33,731 bases of DNA from Nitrosospira sp. (GCA_013697655.1 JACCWK010000230.1:1-33731), one strand, 5' to 3'. Numbered from the stretch's first letter, positions 19,079 to 26,719 are shown. Made by a program: numbers and translations. The notes: generated by a model from the sequence alone, not told the origin.

Positions 19079-19603
19079 ATGGCAACTACCAAGAAAACCG
19101 CAGCAAAGAAACCTGCCGTCAAGAAGTCCGCAGATGCAAAAAAGCCGGCAGCCAAGAAAGAAGTCCCAGCCAAAAAAGCGGCAACCAAGCAACCGGTAGA
19201 GAAAAAATCGGAGAAAAAAGTAACGGCTTCAGCTAAAAAACCAGCAGAGAAGACAAAAGCTTCCGCAAAAAAAGCAGCCCCTGCTAAGCATGCGGAAACA
19301 AAGAAGTCAGCTCCTGCTAAGAAGGCAGAAACTAGGAAACCAGCTGAAAAAAAGGTCGAGAAAAAAACTACTGCTTCAGCTAAAAAACCAGCAGAGAAGA
19401 CAAAAGCTCCCACCACGAAAGCCGCGCCAGTCCAAAAAACTGGAACTAAAGAGTCCACAGGGAAAAAAGTCTCGGCCAAGAAGCCCGCAGCTCAGAAAAA
19501 AATACCCGCCAAGACCGCAGCGGAGAAACCAACGAGTACAACTGGTCCGACAGGCAGCCCTGCTTCCAGTTGGCCTTTTCCACTTTCGGGATCGCGCTCT
19601 TAA
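19079..19603 (+). CDS. Histone H1-like Lys/Ala/Pro-rich DNA-binding protein
   Basis: A 174-residue protein made almost only of Lys, Ala, Pro, Thr and Glu in PAKKA/AKKPA-type repeats. It resembles the C-terminal tail of eukaryotic H1 and proteins such as Bordetella BpH1 and AlgP. Such proteins bind DNA non-specifically and compact the nucleoid. The last residues include ASSWPFPLSG, close to the aromatic WPFPTG tail I recall at the end of betaproteobacterial members. The start is the ATG at 19079, with TGGAGG 7 bases upstream; the in-frame ATG at 19043 lacks a site. An exact 36-base repeat occurs twice within the gene. The long reverse frame opposite (18994-19479) is a low-complexity artefact. 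Intrinsically disordered. Confidence 0.85.
   Translation: MATTKKTAAKKPAVKKSADAKKPAAKKEVPAKKAATKQPVEKKSEKKVTASAKKPAEKTKASAKKAAPAKHAETKKSAPAKKAETRKPAEKKVEKKTTASAKKPAEKTKAPTTKAAPVQKTGTKESTGKKVSAKKPAAQKKIPAKTAAEKPTSTTGPTGSPASSWPFPLSGSRS
19226..19408 (+). repeat. Exact 36-base direct repeat inside the histone-like gene
   Basis: Copies at 19226-19261 and 19373-19408 are identical and encode the same residues, ASAKKPAEKTKA. The offset is 147 bases (49 codons), so recombination between the copies would delete or add 49 codons without a frameshift. Confidence 0.85.
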
Positions 19604-20094
19604 GCTGACGGCTTGCACTGCGGATCAGTCTATTCTTTTTTCGGCAATAGGCTGTCCGCAGATTTTATTGTGACGAGGTTCGCATTAACGAACCGGACGA
19701 TTCTTTTTTGCGATAGTGAATGTTCCCCGCAGAACGCCAAGAGGCATGTTTGTTTCCAACGGACAGACCTCACCTGACCTGACCGCCTAAAGAGGACCCT
19801 CATCCTCGAATGTCCTGTCTTGCTTTCTTTCCCCTTACACATAAAAGCGCCTAACGAGATGTAATCGTTCTGAACTTCTGCATGGCGTCAGCCACCGGCA
19901 ATTCCGGTCTTTGGTCACACGTGGGATTTATTTTAGAGATTTGGCGGCGATGCCATTACTTCTGAGCTGATAGGATCGCTGTTTTAGCGCGCCTGTATTG
20001 CTTTCTCTCCACAAGAAATATTTCCGCTGGTAAAATTCGACGGACGAGATTAACATGGCGTTAATTACAACTTAAAAATCGTAGCGAGGTGATT
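19604..20094. other. Long intergenic region after the histone-like gene
   Basis: 490 bp without a credible gene. Seen: CTGCGGA/TCCGCAG arms around 19617-19661 with a long loop; a hairpin GGTTCG-CATTAA-CGAACC (19677-19694) followed nine bases later by six T (19704-19709), a possible terminator; and a small dyad ACCGG-CAATT-CCGGT (19894-19908). Open frames here are short and lack ribosome binding sites. No tRNA cloverleaf was recognised. A small RNA cannot be excluded. Confidence 0.4.
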
Positions 20095-20373
20095 ATGGCT
20101 CATACAATTCCACAAGCGTCGCGCGATTATGACAATACACGTATTGTCGAGCGTCCTGATGGATTTTATTGGAATGATGAAAATGAGAGCGATAAGGTTT
20201 TTGGCCCTTTTCCCACTTTGCTCGAAGCCATCCAGGATATGGAATATAACGCTGAATCAGATTATGAGCCCGGCGAAACGCTGGAGCAGGCGGAAGAGGA
20301 AATCGGAATTTCCAGCTGGATTGATCAGGAGACCGGAGAGCCTGGTGAAGAATCCTTTCGTTATGATAATTAA
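20095..20373 (+). CDS. Conserved small acidic protein, function unknown
   Basis: Encodes 92 residues starting at the ATG at 20095. GAGG lies six bases upstream; the GTG two codons earlier is less likely. The protein is strongly acidic (runs such as WNDENESD, EQAEEEIG, EPGEESF). It has one aromatic patch, DGFYWNDENE, then FGPFPTLLEAIQDME, which looks like a small compact domain. No signal peptide, membrane span or cysteines. It stands alone between long intergenic stretches. I do not recognise a named family. Codon use and the ribosome binding site support a real gene. Soluble and cytoplasmic by sequence. Confidence 0.75.
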   Translation: MAHTIPQASRDYDNTRIVERPDGFYWNDENESDKVFGPFPTLLEAIQDMEYNAESDYEPGETLEQAEEEIGISSWIDQETGEPGEESFRYDN

Positions 20374-20596
20374 TTTAAGCGCGATTGACTGCTAATGCTA
20401 ACGGCAACGCCGGTCGGCAAGAACCAAGCTCCGAATAAAGCGGAATGAACCGTTGATTGAGACCCCGAGTGTTCATTCGACTTATTAAACCGCATCCCAT
20501 CCTCAAGCATTAAATTCAATCAATAAAGTTGATCATTGCTTTTGCGCAGCAATCGGAATGTGAGCCTCTCATCTGTTTCTTTAGCCCAAGATTTCC

Positions 20597-21985
20597 ATGA
20601 ATTACCGCGAAGAACATGACACCATGGGCATCGTAAAGGTGCCGGCCACCGTGCTGTGGGGCGCGCAAACGCAACGTTCCCTGCAGAATTTCAAAATTTC
20701 CTGCGAGCGCATGCCGCCCCCATTGCTTCATGCACTTGCCCTGGTGAAACGTGCCGCAGCAAGCGTAAATGGTGATTTGGGTTTGCTTGATGCAAATAAG
20801 GCCATTGCTATCATTCGAGCCGCCGATGAGGTAATCGCAGGGCGCCACGAGGCAGAATTTCCCCTGGTAGTATGGCAGACAGGTTCCGGAACCCAGACCA
20901 ATATGAATATGAATGAGGTGCTGGCAAACCGGGCCTCTGAACTGATGGGCGGCGGACGAGGCGCTGAATGCAAAATTCATCCCAATGATGATGTGAACAA
21001 GGGACAATCGTCCAATGACGTGTTTCCGTCCGCGATGCACGTGGCAGCAACACGCGCTATCAATTTTCAACTAAAGCCCGCCATTCAAGCACTCCGGAAT
21101 ACTCTCGGCGCTAAAGCAGGGGAATTTGCAGGTATTGTCAAAATTGGACGAACCCACTTGCAGGATGCAACTCCCTTAACATTGGAACAGGAGTTCTCCG
21201 GTTATGTCTCGCAGCTGGACCATGGGTTGGAGCATGCGGAAGCATCGCTTCCTCACCTGTATGAGCTGGCAGTAGGTGGCACGGCTGTCGGCACTGGCTT
21301 GAACACTCATTCCGAGTTCGCAGCGCGGGTAGTAAAAGAATTGACACGGTTAACCAATCTACCGTTTGTCGCCGCCCCTAATAAGTTTGAGGCCCTTGCT
21401 GCCAATGATGCGTTGGTGCATGCGCATGGCGTATTGAAAACCTTGGCGGCATCCTTGATAAAAATTGCCAACGACATCCGTTGGCTGGCCTCCGGCCCAC
21501 GCTGCGGCATCGGTGAGCTAAATATCCCGGAAAATGAGCCCGGGAGTTCCATTATGCCGGGCAAAATCAATCCGACCCAATCCGAATCGATGATCATGTT
21601 GTGCTGTCAGGTGATGGGTAACGATGTGGCGATTAACATGGGCGGAGCAATGGGCAATTTTGAGCTGAATGTCATGAAGCCGCTTATCATTCACAACTTT
21701 CTCCAAAGCGTGCGCCTGCTATCGGATGGAATGACGAGTTTCAACGATAATTGTGCAATAGGAATAACGGCCAATGTTAAACATATTGATGAGTTGATGC
21801 GTCATTCGTTGATGCTGGTGACAGCGCTTGTTCCCCACATCGGCTATGACAAAGCGGCGGGAATTGCCGAAAAGGCCCTCTGCGACGACACAACGCTAAA
21901 AGAAGCGGCGATTGCGTCGGGGTATGTTACGGCAGAGCAATTCGAGGCCTGGGTAAGACCGGAAAATATGATAGGAAGCAGGTAA
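20597..21985 (+). CDS. fumC: Fumarate hydratase, class II
   Basis: Converts fumarate and water to L-malate in the TCA cycle. It is the iron-free, oxygen-stable class. The 462 residues show the superfamily landmarks: [16 protein letters not shown] (about 93-108), [14 protein letters not shown] (about 128-141), [10 protein letters not shown] with His187, and the signature loop [10 protein letters not shown] with catalytic Ser318. The N-terminus ([21 protein letters not shown]) aligns with E. coli FumC, supporting the ATG at 20597. No clear ribosome binding site is seen before it. It stands alone, 223 bp after the acidic-protein gene. Aspartase and argininosuccinate lyase share the fold, but the motifs fit FumC. 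A weak dyad ACAGAA/TTCTGT follows the stop. Confidence 0.96.
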   Translation: MNYREEHDTMGIVKVPATVLWGAQTQRSLQNFKISCERMPPPLLHALALVKRAAASVNGDLGLLDANKAIAIIRAADEVIAGRHEAEFPLVVWQTGSGTQTNMNMNEVLANRASELMGGGRGAECKIHPNDDVNKGQSSNDVFPSAMHVAATRAINFQLKPAIQALRNTLGAKAGEFAGIVKIGRTHLQDATPLTLEQEFSGYVSQLDHGLEHAEASLPHLYELAVGGTAVGTGLNTHSEFAARVVKELTRLTNLPFVAAPNKFEALAANDALVHAHGVLKTLAASLIKIANDIRWLASGPRCGIGELNIPENEPGSSIMPGKINPTQSESMIMLCCQVMGNDVAINMGGAMGNFELNVMKPLIIHNFLQSVRLLSDGMTSFNDNCAIGITANVKHIDELMRHSLMLVTALVPHIGYDKAAGIAEKALCDDTTLKEAAIASGYVTAEQFEAWVRPENMIGSR

Positions 21986-22166
21986 CACAGAATTGAAATC
22001 GTTTGCCCTTGAATTTCTGTCGTTTCGACTCATCACGTCTGCACTAACACCACCTTCGGCGTGAGAGTTGCACCTTCCGTTTGACGGCAATCCATCCCGC
22101 TACTTAACGGTAAGTTTCTTAGATGTATGTGCTGTCGGCATGATCGCCACGTGTTGGCTGGATATA

Positions 22167-22195
22167 TTGCGGTCTCGTATCATACGTACTACAAT
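22167..22195 (+). promoter_or_regulatory. Candidate sigma-70 promoter for the coiled-coil/patatin pair
   Basis: TTGCGG (22167-22172) and TACAAT (22190-22195) are separated by 17 bases. Transcription would start near 22202, leaving a leader of only about 13 bases that still contains AAGGA before the ATG at 22215. Confidence 0.45.
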
Positions 22196-22214
22196 GGCAT
22201 AATAAGGATAAGCT

Positions 22215-22469
22215 ATGCTCCATACGTTAAAAGAACAAGAACTTTCCATGCTGCGCGCCGAAATTGAAATGTTGATGCGCGAACGCCAGGGTTTGCTCAG
22301 AACCACGGGTGCTGCTGCGGTATTTATCGCTAATCTGGACAGTGACGCATTGCCAGAGGGTTCCTATGAAGCAGCGGAGATGCTATCCAATTGCTTGAAT
22401 GATCTTACCGAGGAAACCTTGCGGGAGGCGCTTGAGAAAGTACGGGCGGAGTTGGCCGCTGATGAATGA
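22215..22469 (+). CDS. Small helical protein coupled to the patatin gene, function unknown
   Basis: Encodes 84 residues with AAGGA about 8 bases before the ATG. The first half (MLHTLKEQELSMLRAEIEML to about residue 28) has heptad-like leucines and charges typical of a short coiled coil. The second half, after a Gly/Ala-rich turn, is an acidic helix pair containing one cysteine. No signal peptide or membrane span. The final ATGA overlaps the start of the patatin gene, which indicates translational coupling and perhaps a physical or regulatory partnership. I do not recognise a named family. Confidence 0.75.
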   Translation: MLHTLKEQELSMLRAEIEMLMRERQGLLRTTGAAAVFIANLDSDALPEGSYEAAEMLSNCLNDLTEETLREALEKVRAELAADE

Positions 22470-23659
22470 GTTTAATAAGTTCGCCGTCATCCCCTAAGGT
22501 TGGCTTAATTTTAACCGGCGGCGGTGCTCGAGCCGCCTATCAGGTTGGAGTCTTACGGGCTATCGCAGACATGTTGCCGGAAGGAACGCGCAATCCTTTT
22601 CCGGTCATTTGCGGCACTTCCGCTGGCGCGATTAATGCTGCCAGTCTCGCGCTTTCTGCACGGAACTTTCATGAAGGGGTGCGGCAACTGTCAGCAGTAT
22701 GGGAAAACGCCCATGTCAATCAGGCCTATCGCTCCGATCCCATCGGCGTGTTTGGAAACGTCGCTCGCTGGTTAGCTGCCTTGCTGCTAGGCGGATTAGG
22801 AAAGCGTGCTGCGGTGTCAATGCTGGACAATTCGCCACTTCTTCAACTCCTGGAGCGTAGCTTGCCGCTCCATGGCATTCAAAGAAGTATTGAGACAGGT
22901 GCCCTGCATGCCTTAGGTATAACTGCTTGGGGCTATACCTCCAGTCAATCGGTGACATTTTATCAGGGCGCGGATAGCATCGTTCCTTGGAAACGAGAAC
23001 GTCGAATTGGTATCGCGGCAAATATCGGGGTTGAACACCTGATGGCCTCTTCAGCAATACCTTTTTTTTTCCCGGCAACAAGACTTAATCGTGAATATTT
23101 TGGCGATGGCTCCCTGCGGCAGCTTGCACCCCTCAGTCCGGCGCTGCATCTAGGCGCAGAACGGGTTCTGGTGATAGGTGTACGCAAGACCGCCGATACT
23201 CAACCTGAACGTGTCAGGGTAGATAGTTATCCGACATTGGCACAGATAGGCGGGCATGTTATGGGGAGTATTTTTCTAGACAGTCTGGACGTCGATCTGG
23301 AACGCCTGCAACGTATTAACCATACACTCGGAATGATTTCGGAAGAGAAACTGAAAAATAACAACATGTCTCTACGCAAAGTGGAGTCAATGATGATTTC
23401 TCCTAGTGTGGAAATCAACAGAATTGCAGAACTACATGCTCACACGTTGCCGCGTACCATACGTCTGTTTTACCGGGCCATTGGAGCGTTAAGGCGCGAT
23501 GGCTCGGCGCTTCTGAGCTATGTTCTATTTGAGGAGCCCTTTTGTCGTGCGTTGATCGAGTTGGGCTATGAGGATACGATGCCGCGCAGATTCCAAATTC
23601 TGCAGTTTATCGGAGCTGAAGCTAAGGAACGAGCGGACACTGGTATAATCCAGCAATAA
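22466..23659 (+). CDS. Patatin-like phospholipase
   Basis: A 397-residue Ser-Asp dyad lipid acyl hydrolase. The oxyanion loop is GGGARAAYQVGVL (18-30). The nucleophile elbow is GTSAGAINA with Ser52. The catalytic Asp is in FGDGS (Asp214). No signal peptide and no transmembrane span are obvious, so it is probably cytoplasmic or membrane-peripheral. Relatives (RssA, bacterial patatins) hydrolyse phospholipids or act as effectors, and nothing here indicates secretion. Its ATG overlaps the stop of the small coiled-coil gene by 4 bases. The C-terminal third (about 270-397) is outside the core patatin domain and I recognise no fold in it. terC follows 69 bp later with its own ribosome binding site. 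Confidence 0.9.
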   Translation: MSLISSPSSPKVGLILTGGGARAAYQVGVLRAIADMLPEGTRNPFPVICGTSAGAINAASLALSARNFHEGVRQLSAVWENAHVNQAYRSDPIGVFGNVARWLAALLLGGLGKRAAVSMLDNSPLLQLLERSLPLHGIQRSIETGALHALGITAWGYTSSQSVTFYQGADSIVPWKRERRIGIAANIGVEHLMASSAIPFFFPATRLNREYFGDGSLRQLAPLSPALHLGAERVLVIGVRKTADTQPERVRVDSYPTLAQIGGHVMGSIFLDSLDVDLERLQRINHTLGMISEEKLKNNNMSLRKVESMMISPSVEINRIAELHAHTLPRTIRLFYRAIGALRRDGSALLSYVLFEEPFCRALIELGYEDTMPRRFQILQFIGAEAKERADTGIIQQ

Positions 23660-23728
23660 TCCAGTCAGGATAAGATTAAATCTTCTTGTCTGCCACCCTC
23701 CAAATCACCTTATTTTCAGAGAGTATTT

Positions 23729-24454
23729 ATGGATGTTACCGATCCGCAATTCTGGGTCGCGGTATTGCAAATCATCGCCATTGATATTGTGCTGGGGGGG
23801 GACAATGCGGTAGTTATTGCGCTTGCATGCCGGCGCTTGCCTGAGCGGCAACGAAATATCGGCATTTTTTGGGGTGTATTCGGCGCTATTGGTTTGCGAG
23901 TAATATTGATTTTTTTCGCTCTTAGCCTGCTCGCAATTCCATTTCTCAAAATCGTAGCCGCATTATTGCTGTTATGGATCGGCGTTAAGCTGCTTCAGCC
24001 CGAACCCGAAAGTAGCGGGCATCAGATTGATGCCAGCACGACGTTGCTAGGCGCGATCAAGACCATCATTATCGCCGATGCCGTGATGAGTCTCGATAAT
24101 GTCATCGCCATTGCTGGCGCTGCCAAGGACAGTATCGGTCTGGTTGTTTTTGGGCTGGTAGTGAGCGTGCCGATTATTGTCTGGGGCAGCAAATTGGTAA
24201 TGAAACTCATGGATCGTTTTCCCATCGTCATTGTCATAGGTGCTGGTTTGCTCGGCTGGATTGCCGGGGATATGAGTGTTACCGATGCGGTCACCAAGGA
24301 ATGGGTTAATGTTCACGCGGCCTTTTTGCATTGGCTTGTTCCGGTCTTCGGCGTATTGCTGGTCGTCATTATTGGGAAATGGCTTGAGGCAAGAACGCGG
24401 GCAAAAAGGGCGCCTATCGTTGATCTTGCGGATGACATAAATAAACTGTTATAG
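23729..24454 (+). CDS. TerC-family integral membrane protein (YjbE/YkoY-like)
   Basis: A 241-residue protein of about seven transmembrane helices. Two symmetrical acidic motifs are diagnostic of TerC: IVLGGDNAVVIAL with Asp25-Asn26, and MSLDNVIAIAGAA with Asp123-Asn124. Short members of this family take part in manganese export or in loading metal onto exported proteins. That function is inferred, and tellurite resistance is not implied by the family name. The start has GAGAG before ATG. No yybP-ykoY manganese riboswitch fits in the 69 bp upstream. uspA follows after 36 bp with a strong ribosome binding site, so the two are probably co-transcribed. Confidence 0.88.
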   Translation: MDVTDPQFWVAVLQIIAIDIVLGGDNAVVIALACRRLPERQRNIGIFWGVFGAIGLRVILIFFALSLLAIPFLKIVAALLLLWIGVKLLQPEPESSGHQIDASTTLLGAIKTIIIADAVMSLDNVIAIAGAAKDSIGLVVFGLVVSVPIIVWGSKLVMKLMDRFPIVIVIGAGLLGWIAGDMSVTDAVTKEWVNVHAAFLHWLVPVFGVLLVVIIGKWLEARTRAKRAPIVDLADDINKLL

Positions 24455-24490
24455 TCGCCGCGAATTTTATTGCCGCGTTAAGGAGAATCA

Positions 24491-24916
24491 ATGTTGAAAT
24501 TCCTGTTACCGGTGGATGGTTCCGAGAATTCTAATAAGGCTGTTGCTGAATTAATTAAACTGCTCGATTGGTACAAAGAAGCGCCAGAAATTCACTTGTT
24601 AAACGTGCAACCTCCACAACGTGGGAATGTGGCCCGGTTTATCGATAAAGAGAGCATCGACCTGTATCACCAGGAAGAAGGTCTAAAATTATTACAACCC
24701 GCACGCACGTTGCTGGATCGGGCGGGTATTGTCTGCCGGGTCCACATCACCGTCGGGAACCCCGAGGAAATGATCGTACGTTATGCAAAAATGATGGATT
24801 GCGATCAGATCGTCATCGGACCGCGTGGGCTGGGGACAGTGAAGGGCTTATTGTTAGGTTCAGTAACCAGTAAGGTAATGCAACTTTCGACCATACCAGT
24901 GCTACTGATTAAATGA
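24491..24916 (+). CDS. Universal stress protein (UspA family, ATP-binding type)
   Basis: A single-domain cytoplasmic protein of 141 residues. It has the N-terminal VDGSENS loop (Asp9) and the ATP-binding signature G-2x-G-9x-G-S (Gly110, Gly113, Gly123, Ser124), so it belongs to the nucleotide-binding UspFG-like branch, not UspA sensu stricto. AAGGAG lies 6 bases before the ATG. It is probably in an operon with terC. Exact stress role unknown. Confidence 0.92.
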   Translation: MLKFLLPVDGSENSNKAVAELIKLLDWYKEAPEIHLLNVQPPQRGNVARFIDKESIDLYHQEEGLKLLQPARTLLDRAGIVCRVHITVGNPEEMIVRYAKMMDCDQIVIGPRGLGTVKGLLLGSVTSKVMQLSTIPVLLIK

Positions 24917-24973
24917 GAATTCAAGAGCTCGTATCGGATAGTGTCAGTTTTAATCAAAAGGAGCTTTATCAGG

Positions 24974-25462
24974 ATGGAGCAAGATCAAAAAGGTTTAACT
25001 TTGCTCGAAACGATGATGGTATTCGCGATTATCGGTATCTTGGCGACTATAGCGATCCCACCGGCATATCAGGCTTACGAGAATTCCGTGGCCCGGGAAC
25101 AGGTAATTGAGGCGATTAGCCTGCTTAATACGGTAAAAACTCCGGTTGCCGAATTTTACGCCGAAAAAAGCAGATGGCCGACAAGGCAGGAGTTCGACAG
25201 TCTGGTGGGTACACGGACGGGAAAATATGTTGCCAACCTTATCCCTTTATCCCTTGCTGGCGGTTTCCAGGTAACGGCGACATTTAAGACTAGCGGTGTT
25301 AGCCCAGGTCTTTTGAAGGAAGGAGCCGGAAGGACCCTGGTAGTGGCAACAAAGGATGGCATCATATGGATTTGCAACGATAGTATTGATCCTGCTACGG
25401 CTGTTCCGGATCTTATTCCAGGCACCGTTCTGGCTCAGCATCGTTCTCAGGTTTGCAAATAG
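24974..25462 (+). CDS. Type IV prepilin-like protein
   Basis: A 162-residue prepilin. A short basic leader MEQDQKG is followed by the prepilin-peptidase recognition stretch: cleavage after Gly7, mature protein LTLLE with Glu at +5, then a hydrophobic helix MMVFAIIGILATIAIP. Two cysteines (Cys134, Cys161) would enclose a C-terminal disulfide loop, the D-region of type IVa pilins, formed by DsbA. The frame extends back to a GTG at 24941, but ATG 24974 gives the expected leader and has AAGGAG 10 bases upstream. It starts 57 bp after uspA. No other pilus genes are adjacent, so it could be PilA itself, a minor pilin or a competence pseudopilin. Confidence 0.88.
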   Translation: MEQDQKGLTLLETMMVFAIIGILATIAIPPAYQAYENSVAREQVIEAISLLNTVKTPVAEFYAEKSRWPTRQEFDSLVGTRTGKYVANLIPLSLAGGFQVTATFKTSGVSPGLLKEGAGRTLVVATKDGIIWICNDSIDPATAVPDLIPGTVLAQHRSQVCK

Positions 25463-25542
25463 CGAAGCAGAGAGGGTTTTCGCGTATACAAATATCCAAG
25501 ACCGCAGAAATATGCCCCAAAATGAAATCCATTGTTAGACAA

Positions 25543-25570
25543 TTGACCCATACTCCTTAAAGCTTATAAT
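25543..25570 (+). promoter_or_regulatory. Strong sigma-70-type promoter
   Basis: TTGACC (25543-25548) and a perfect TATAAT (25565-25570) with 16-base spacing. This is among the best promoter matches seen in the window. Transcription would start near 25577 and read through a small ORF into the membrane-protein gene at 25762. Confidence 0.6.
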
Positions 25571-25601
25571 TACTATATGTTTCATTCGCCTCACATCAAG
25601 C

Positions 25602-25622
25602 TGGACTGAGATGTCTAGTCCA
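25602..25622 (+). other. Leader hairpin that presents a start codon in its loop
   Basis: TGGACT (25602-25607) pairs with AGTCCA (25617-25622) across a nine-base loop GAGATGTCT containing the ATG of the 45-codon ORF. Its 5' arm includes the weak GGA that could serve as the ribosome binding site, so folding would occlude it. An A-run, not a T-run, follows, so it is not a terminator. Confidence 0.45.
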
Positions 25623-25748
25623 AAAAAGAGATCTTGGTCACCATTGCCGCATTTTAAACTCGGAAGAAAAAGAAAGAAAATAGTAACAGAAACAGGTATC
25701 GGAGCTACCATGGTGCTCATCCGCAAGTTCTGTTACCTCATCAAATAA
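25611..25748 (+). CDS. Possible small basic protein or leader peptide (45 aa)
   Basis: An ORF of 45 codons starts about 34 bases after the predicted transcription start. Its stop is 13 bases before the next gene's ATG. The product is strongly basic (MSSPKKRSW, then KLGRKRKKI) and ends with a short hydrophobic-basic tail. The ribosome binding site is poor (GGA within a hairpin). I recognise no family. It may be a real small protein, a leader peptide controlling the downstream gene, or chance; its position between a strong promoter and a gene is the main support. Confidence 0.35.
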   Translation: MSSPKKRSWSPLPHFKLGRKRKKIVTETGIGATMVLIRKFCYLIK

Positions 25749-25761
25749 GCGGAAAAAAATT

Positions 25762-26211
25762 ATGAACGAATATACCGACCAGATATCCGGATACTTTGAC
25801 AAAGTACCCATGTGGCCTCTAGTTTTGCTGGCCGTGGCAATCGTTATCTCTGCAGTTTATGAACTGATCCACCGCAAACGCCTTGCTGATGCGGCGAATG
25901 ATTTTCGTTCAGCGATTCTTACTACGCTGTCCGGTCTGTATCCTGAACCGGCCAACTGGCCTAAAAGCATAGATACATACCTTTGCGCCAGATTGCCCGT
26001 GATGCAGGAAATTATTGACGACTTCAAGCCTAACGTCCGTCAGGAGAGCCTGCCGGCTTACAATAGGGATTGGGAGAACTACTATCAATTCTGCCGCGCT
26101 GAGGTAACCGACGATAAATGTACCGCGGCAGAACTGAATCCCGGCAATGAGCCGGACCCAAAAGATAAATTTCATACGCTTGTCTCCAATCTTTTACGTT
26201 ACGCAAGTTGA
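25762..26211 (+). CDS. Single-span membrane protein, function unknown
   Basis: A 149-residue protein. The N-terminal 15 residues are followed by one hydrophobic helix (about 17-35), then a basic stretch HRKRLAD, which suggests the C-terminal domain is cytoplasmic. That domain is mainly helical, with Trp/Tyr-rich segments (PEPANWPKSID, NRDWENYYQF) and three cysteines. There is no signal-peptide cleavage site and no recognised family. The ribosome binding site is modest (GCGGA). It lies downstream of the TTGACC/TATAAT promoter and the 45-codon ORF. Confidence 0.65.
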   Translation: MNEYTDQISGYFDKVPMWPLVLLAVAIVISAVYELIHRKRLADAANDFRSAILTTLSGLYPEPANWPKSIDTYLCARLPVMQEIIDDFKPNVRQESLPAYNRDWENYYQFCRAEVTDDKCTAAELNPGNEPDPKDKFHTLVSNLLRYAS

Positions 26212-26394
26212 GCCTTTGTTAATTTAAATATAATATTAATGACTCGGGAAAACGGCATACAGCTAAGTTTGGGATGCTACCGGAAATTCCATACTGAAGA
26301 ATCAAGCGGATTCAGATAATCGGTTTTCTTTGATGATGGTAAAGCGGCATCTGCCAACCATAGATCATGAGCCTGCATTTGTTGGCTGGAAAAA

Positions 26395-26429
26395 GGGAGA
26401 TAGGGGAGATGGGGGAGGGAAGTAAGGGG
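26395..26429 (+). other. G-quadruplex-type G-rich tract
   Basis: Five G-runs of 3-5 on the coding strand (26395-26397, 26403-26406, 26411-26415, 26417-26419, 26426-26429) are separated by loops of 1-6 bases, fitting G3+N1-7 rules. It ends 50 bases before the His-heptad gene and may lie in its promoter or leader. Purines fill the whole tract apart from three T. Confidence 0.6.
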
Positions 26430-26479
26430 ATTTTATTTTTATTAACCGATTAATATTCATACTGAACTTGGAGAAGAAA

Positions 26480-26719
26480 ATGAGCAAACTTTTATCTGTT
26501 GTTGCAATAGCTTTCGTAACTACTTTCAGCTTCAATACTATGGCCGAGAAACATAATGGCCATGGCGCTCATGGTTCTCACGCAACAAAAGGCGAAAAAG
26601 CAAAGACGCACGCCGAGAAAGACGAGGCCCATGCCAAGGATGCAAAGGAACATGCGGAGAAGGATGAGGCCCATGCCAAGAAAGCAAAAGCTGACGCCGA
26701 GAAAGAGCAGAAAAAGTAA
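26480..26719 (+). CDS. Small exported His/Lys/Glu-rich heptad-repeat protein
   Basis: Encodes 79 residues from the ATG at 26480, with TTGGAG 7 bases upstream; an in-frame TTG four codons earlier is less likely. A signal peptide (about 1-22, ending NTMA) is followed by a His/Gly-rich segment HNGHGAHGSH. A long charged helix of seven-residue repeats comes next: HAEKDEA, HAKDAKE, HAEKDEA, HAKKAKA, DAEKEQK. Histidines at 44, 51, 58 and 65 would line one helical face. No cysteine. Probably periplasmic; metal binding is plausible but unproven. A clear terminator follows, so it is a monocistronic unit. I do not recognise a named family. Confidence 0.8.
   Translation: MSKLLSVVAIAFVTTFSFNTMAEKHNGHGAHGSHATKGEKAKTHAEKDEAHAKDAKEHAEKDEAHAKKAKADAEKEQKK

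Larger units (their letters stand above)
25463..25761. other. Region between the prepilin and membrane-protein genes
   Basis: 299 bp holding a strong promoter (25543-25570), a hairpin (25602-25622) and a 45-codon ORF (25611-25748), each listed separately. Nothing was recognised between 25463 and 25540. Confidence 0.5.

Noticed and set aside
18994-19479. 161-codon reverse-strand ORF opposite the histone-like gene
   Set aside because: Its Phe/Ala/Gly/Ser pattern is the antisense of Lys/Ala codons; no ribosome binding site or family resemblance, and the forward gene has both.
19677-19694. GGTTCG-containing hairpin resembling a tRNA T-arm
   Set aside because: The stem and loop do not fit a 5-bp stem with a 7-base TTCRANY loop, and no acceptor or anticodon arms are present.
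20516-21070. 184-codon reverse ORF over the fumC 5' half
   Set aside because: Overlaps well-conserved fumC codons; no independent evidence.
23660-23728. Possible manganese (yybP-ykoY) riboswitch before terC
   Set aside because: TerC genes often have one, but the 69-bp gap is too short and lacks the conserved loops.
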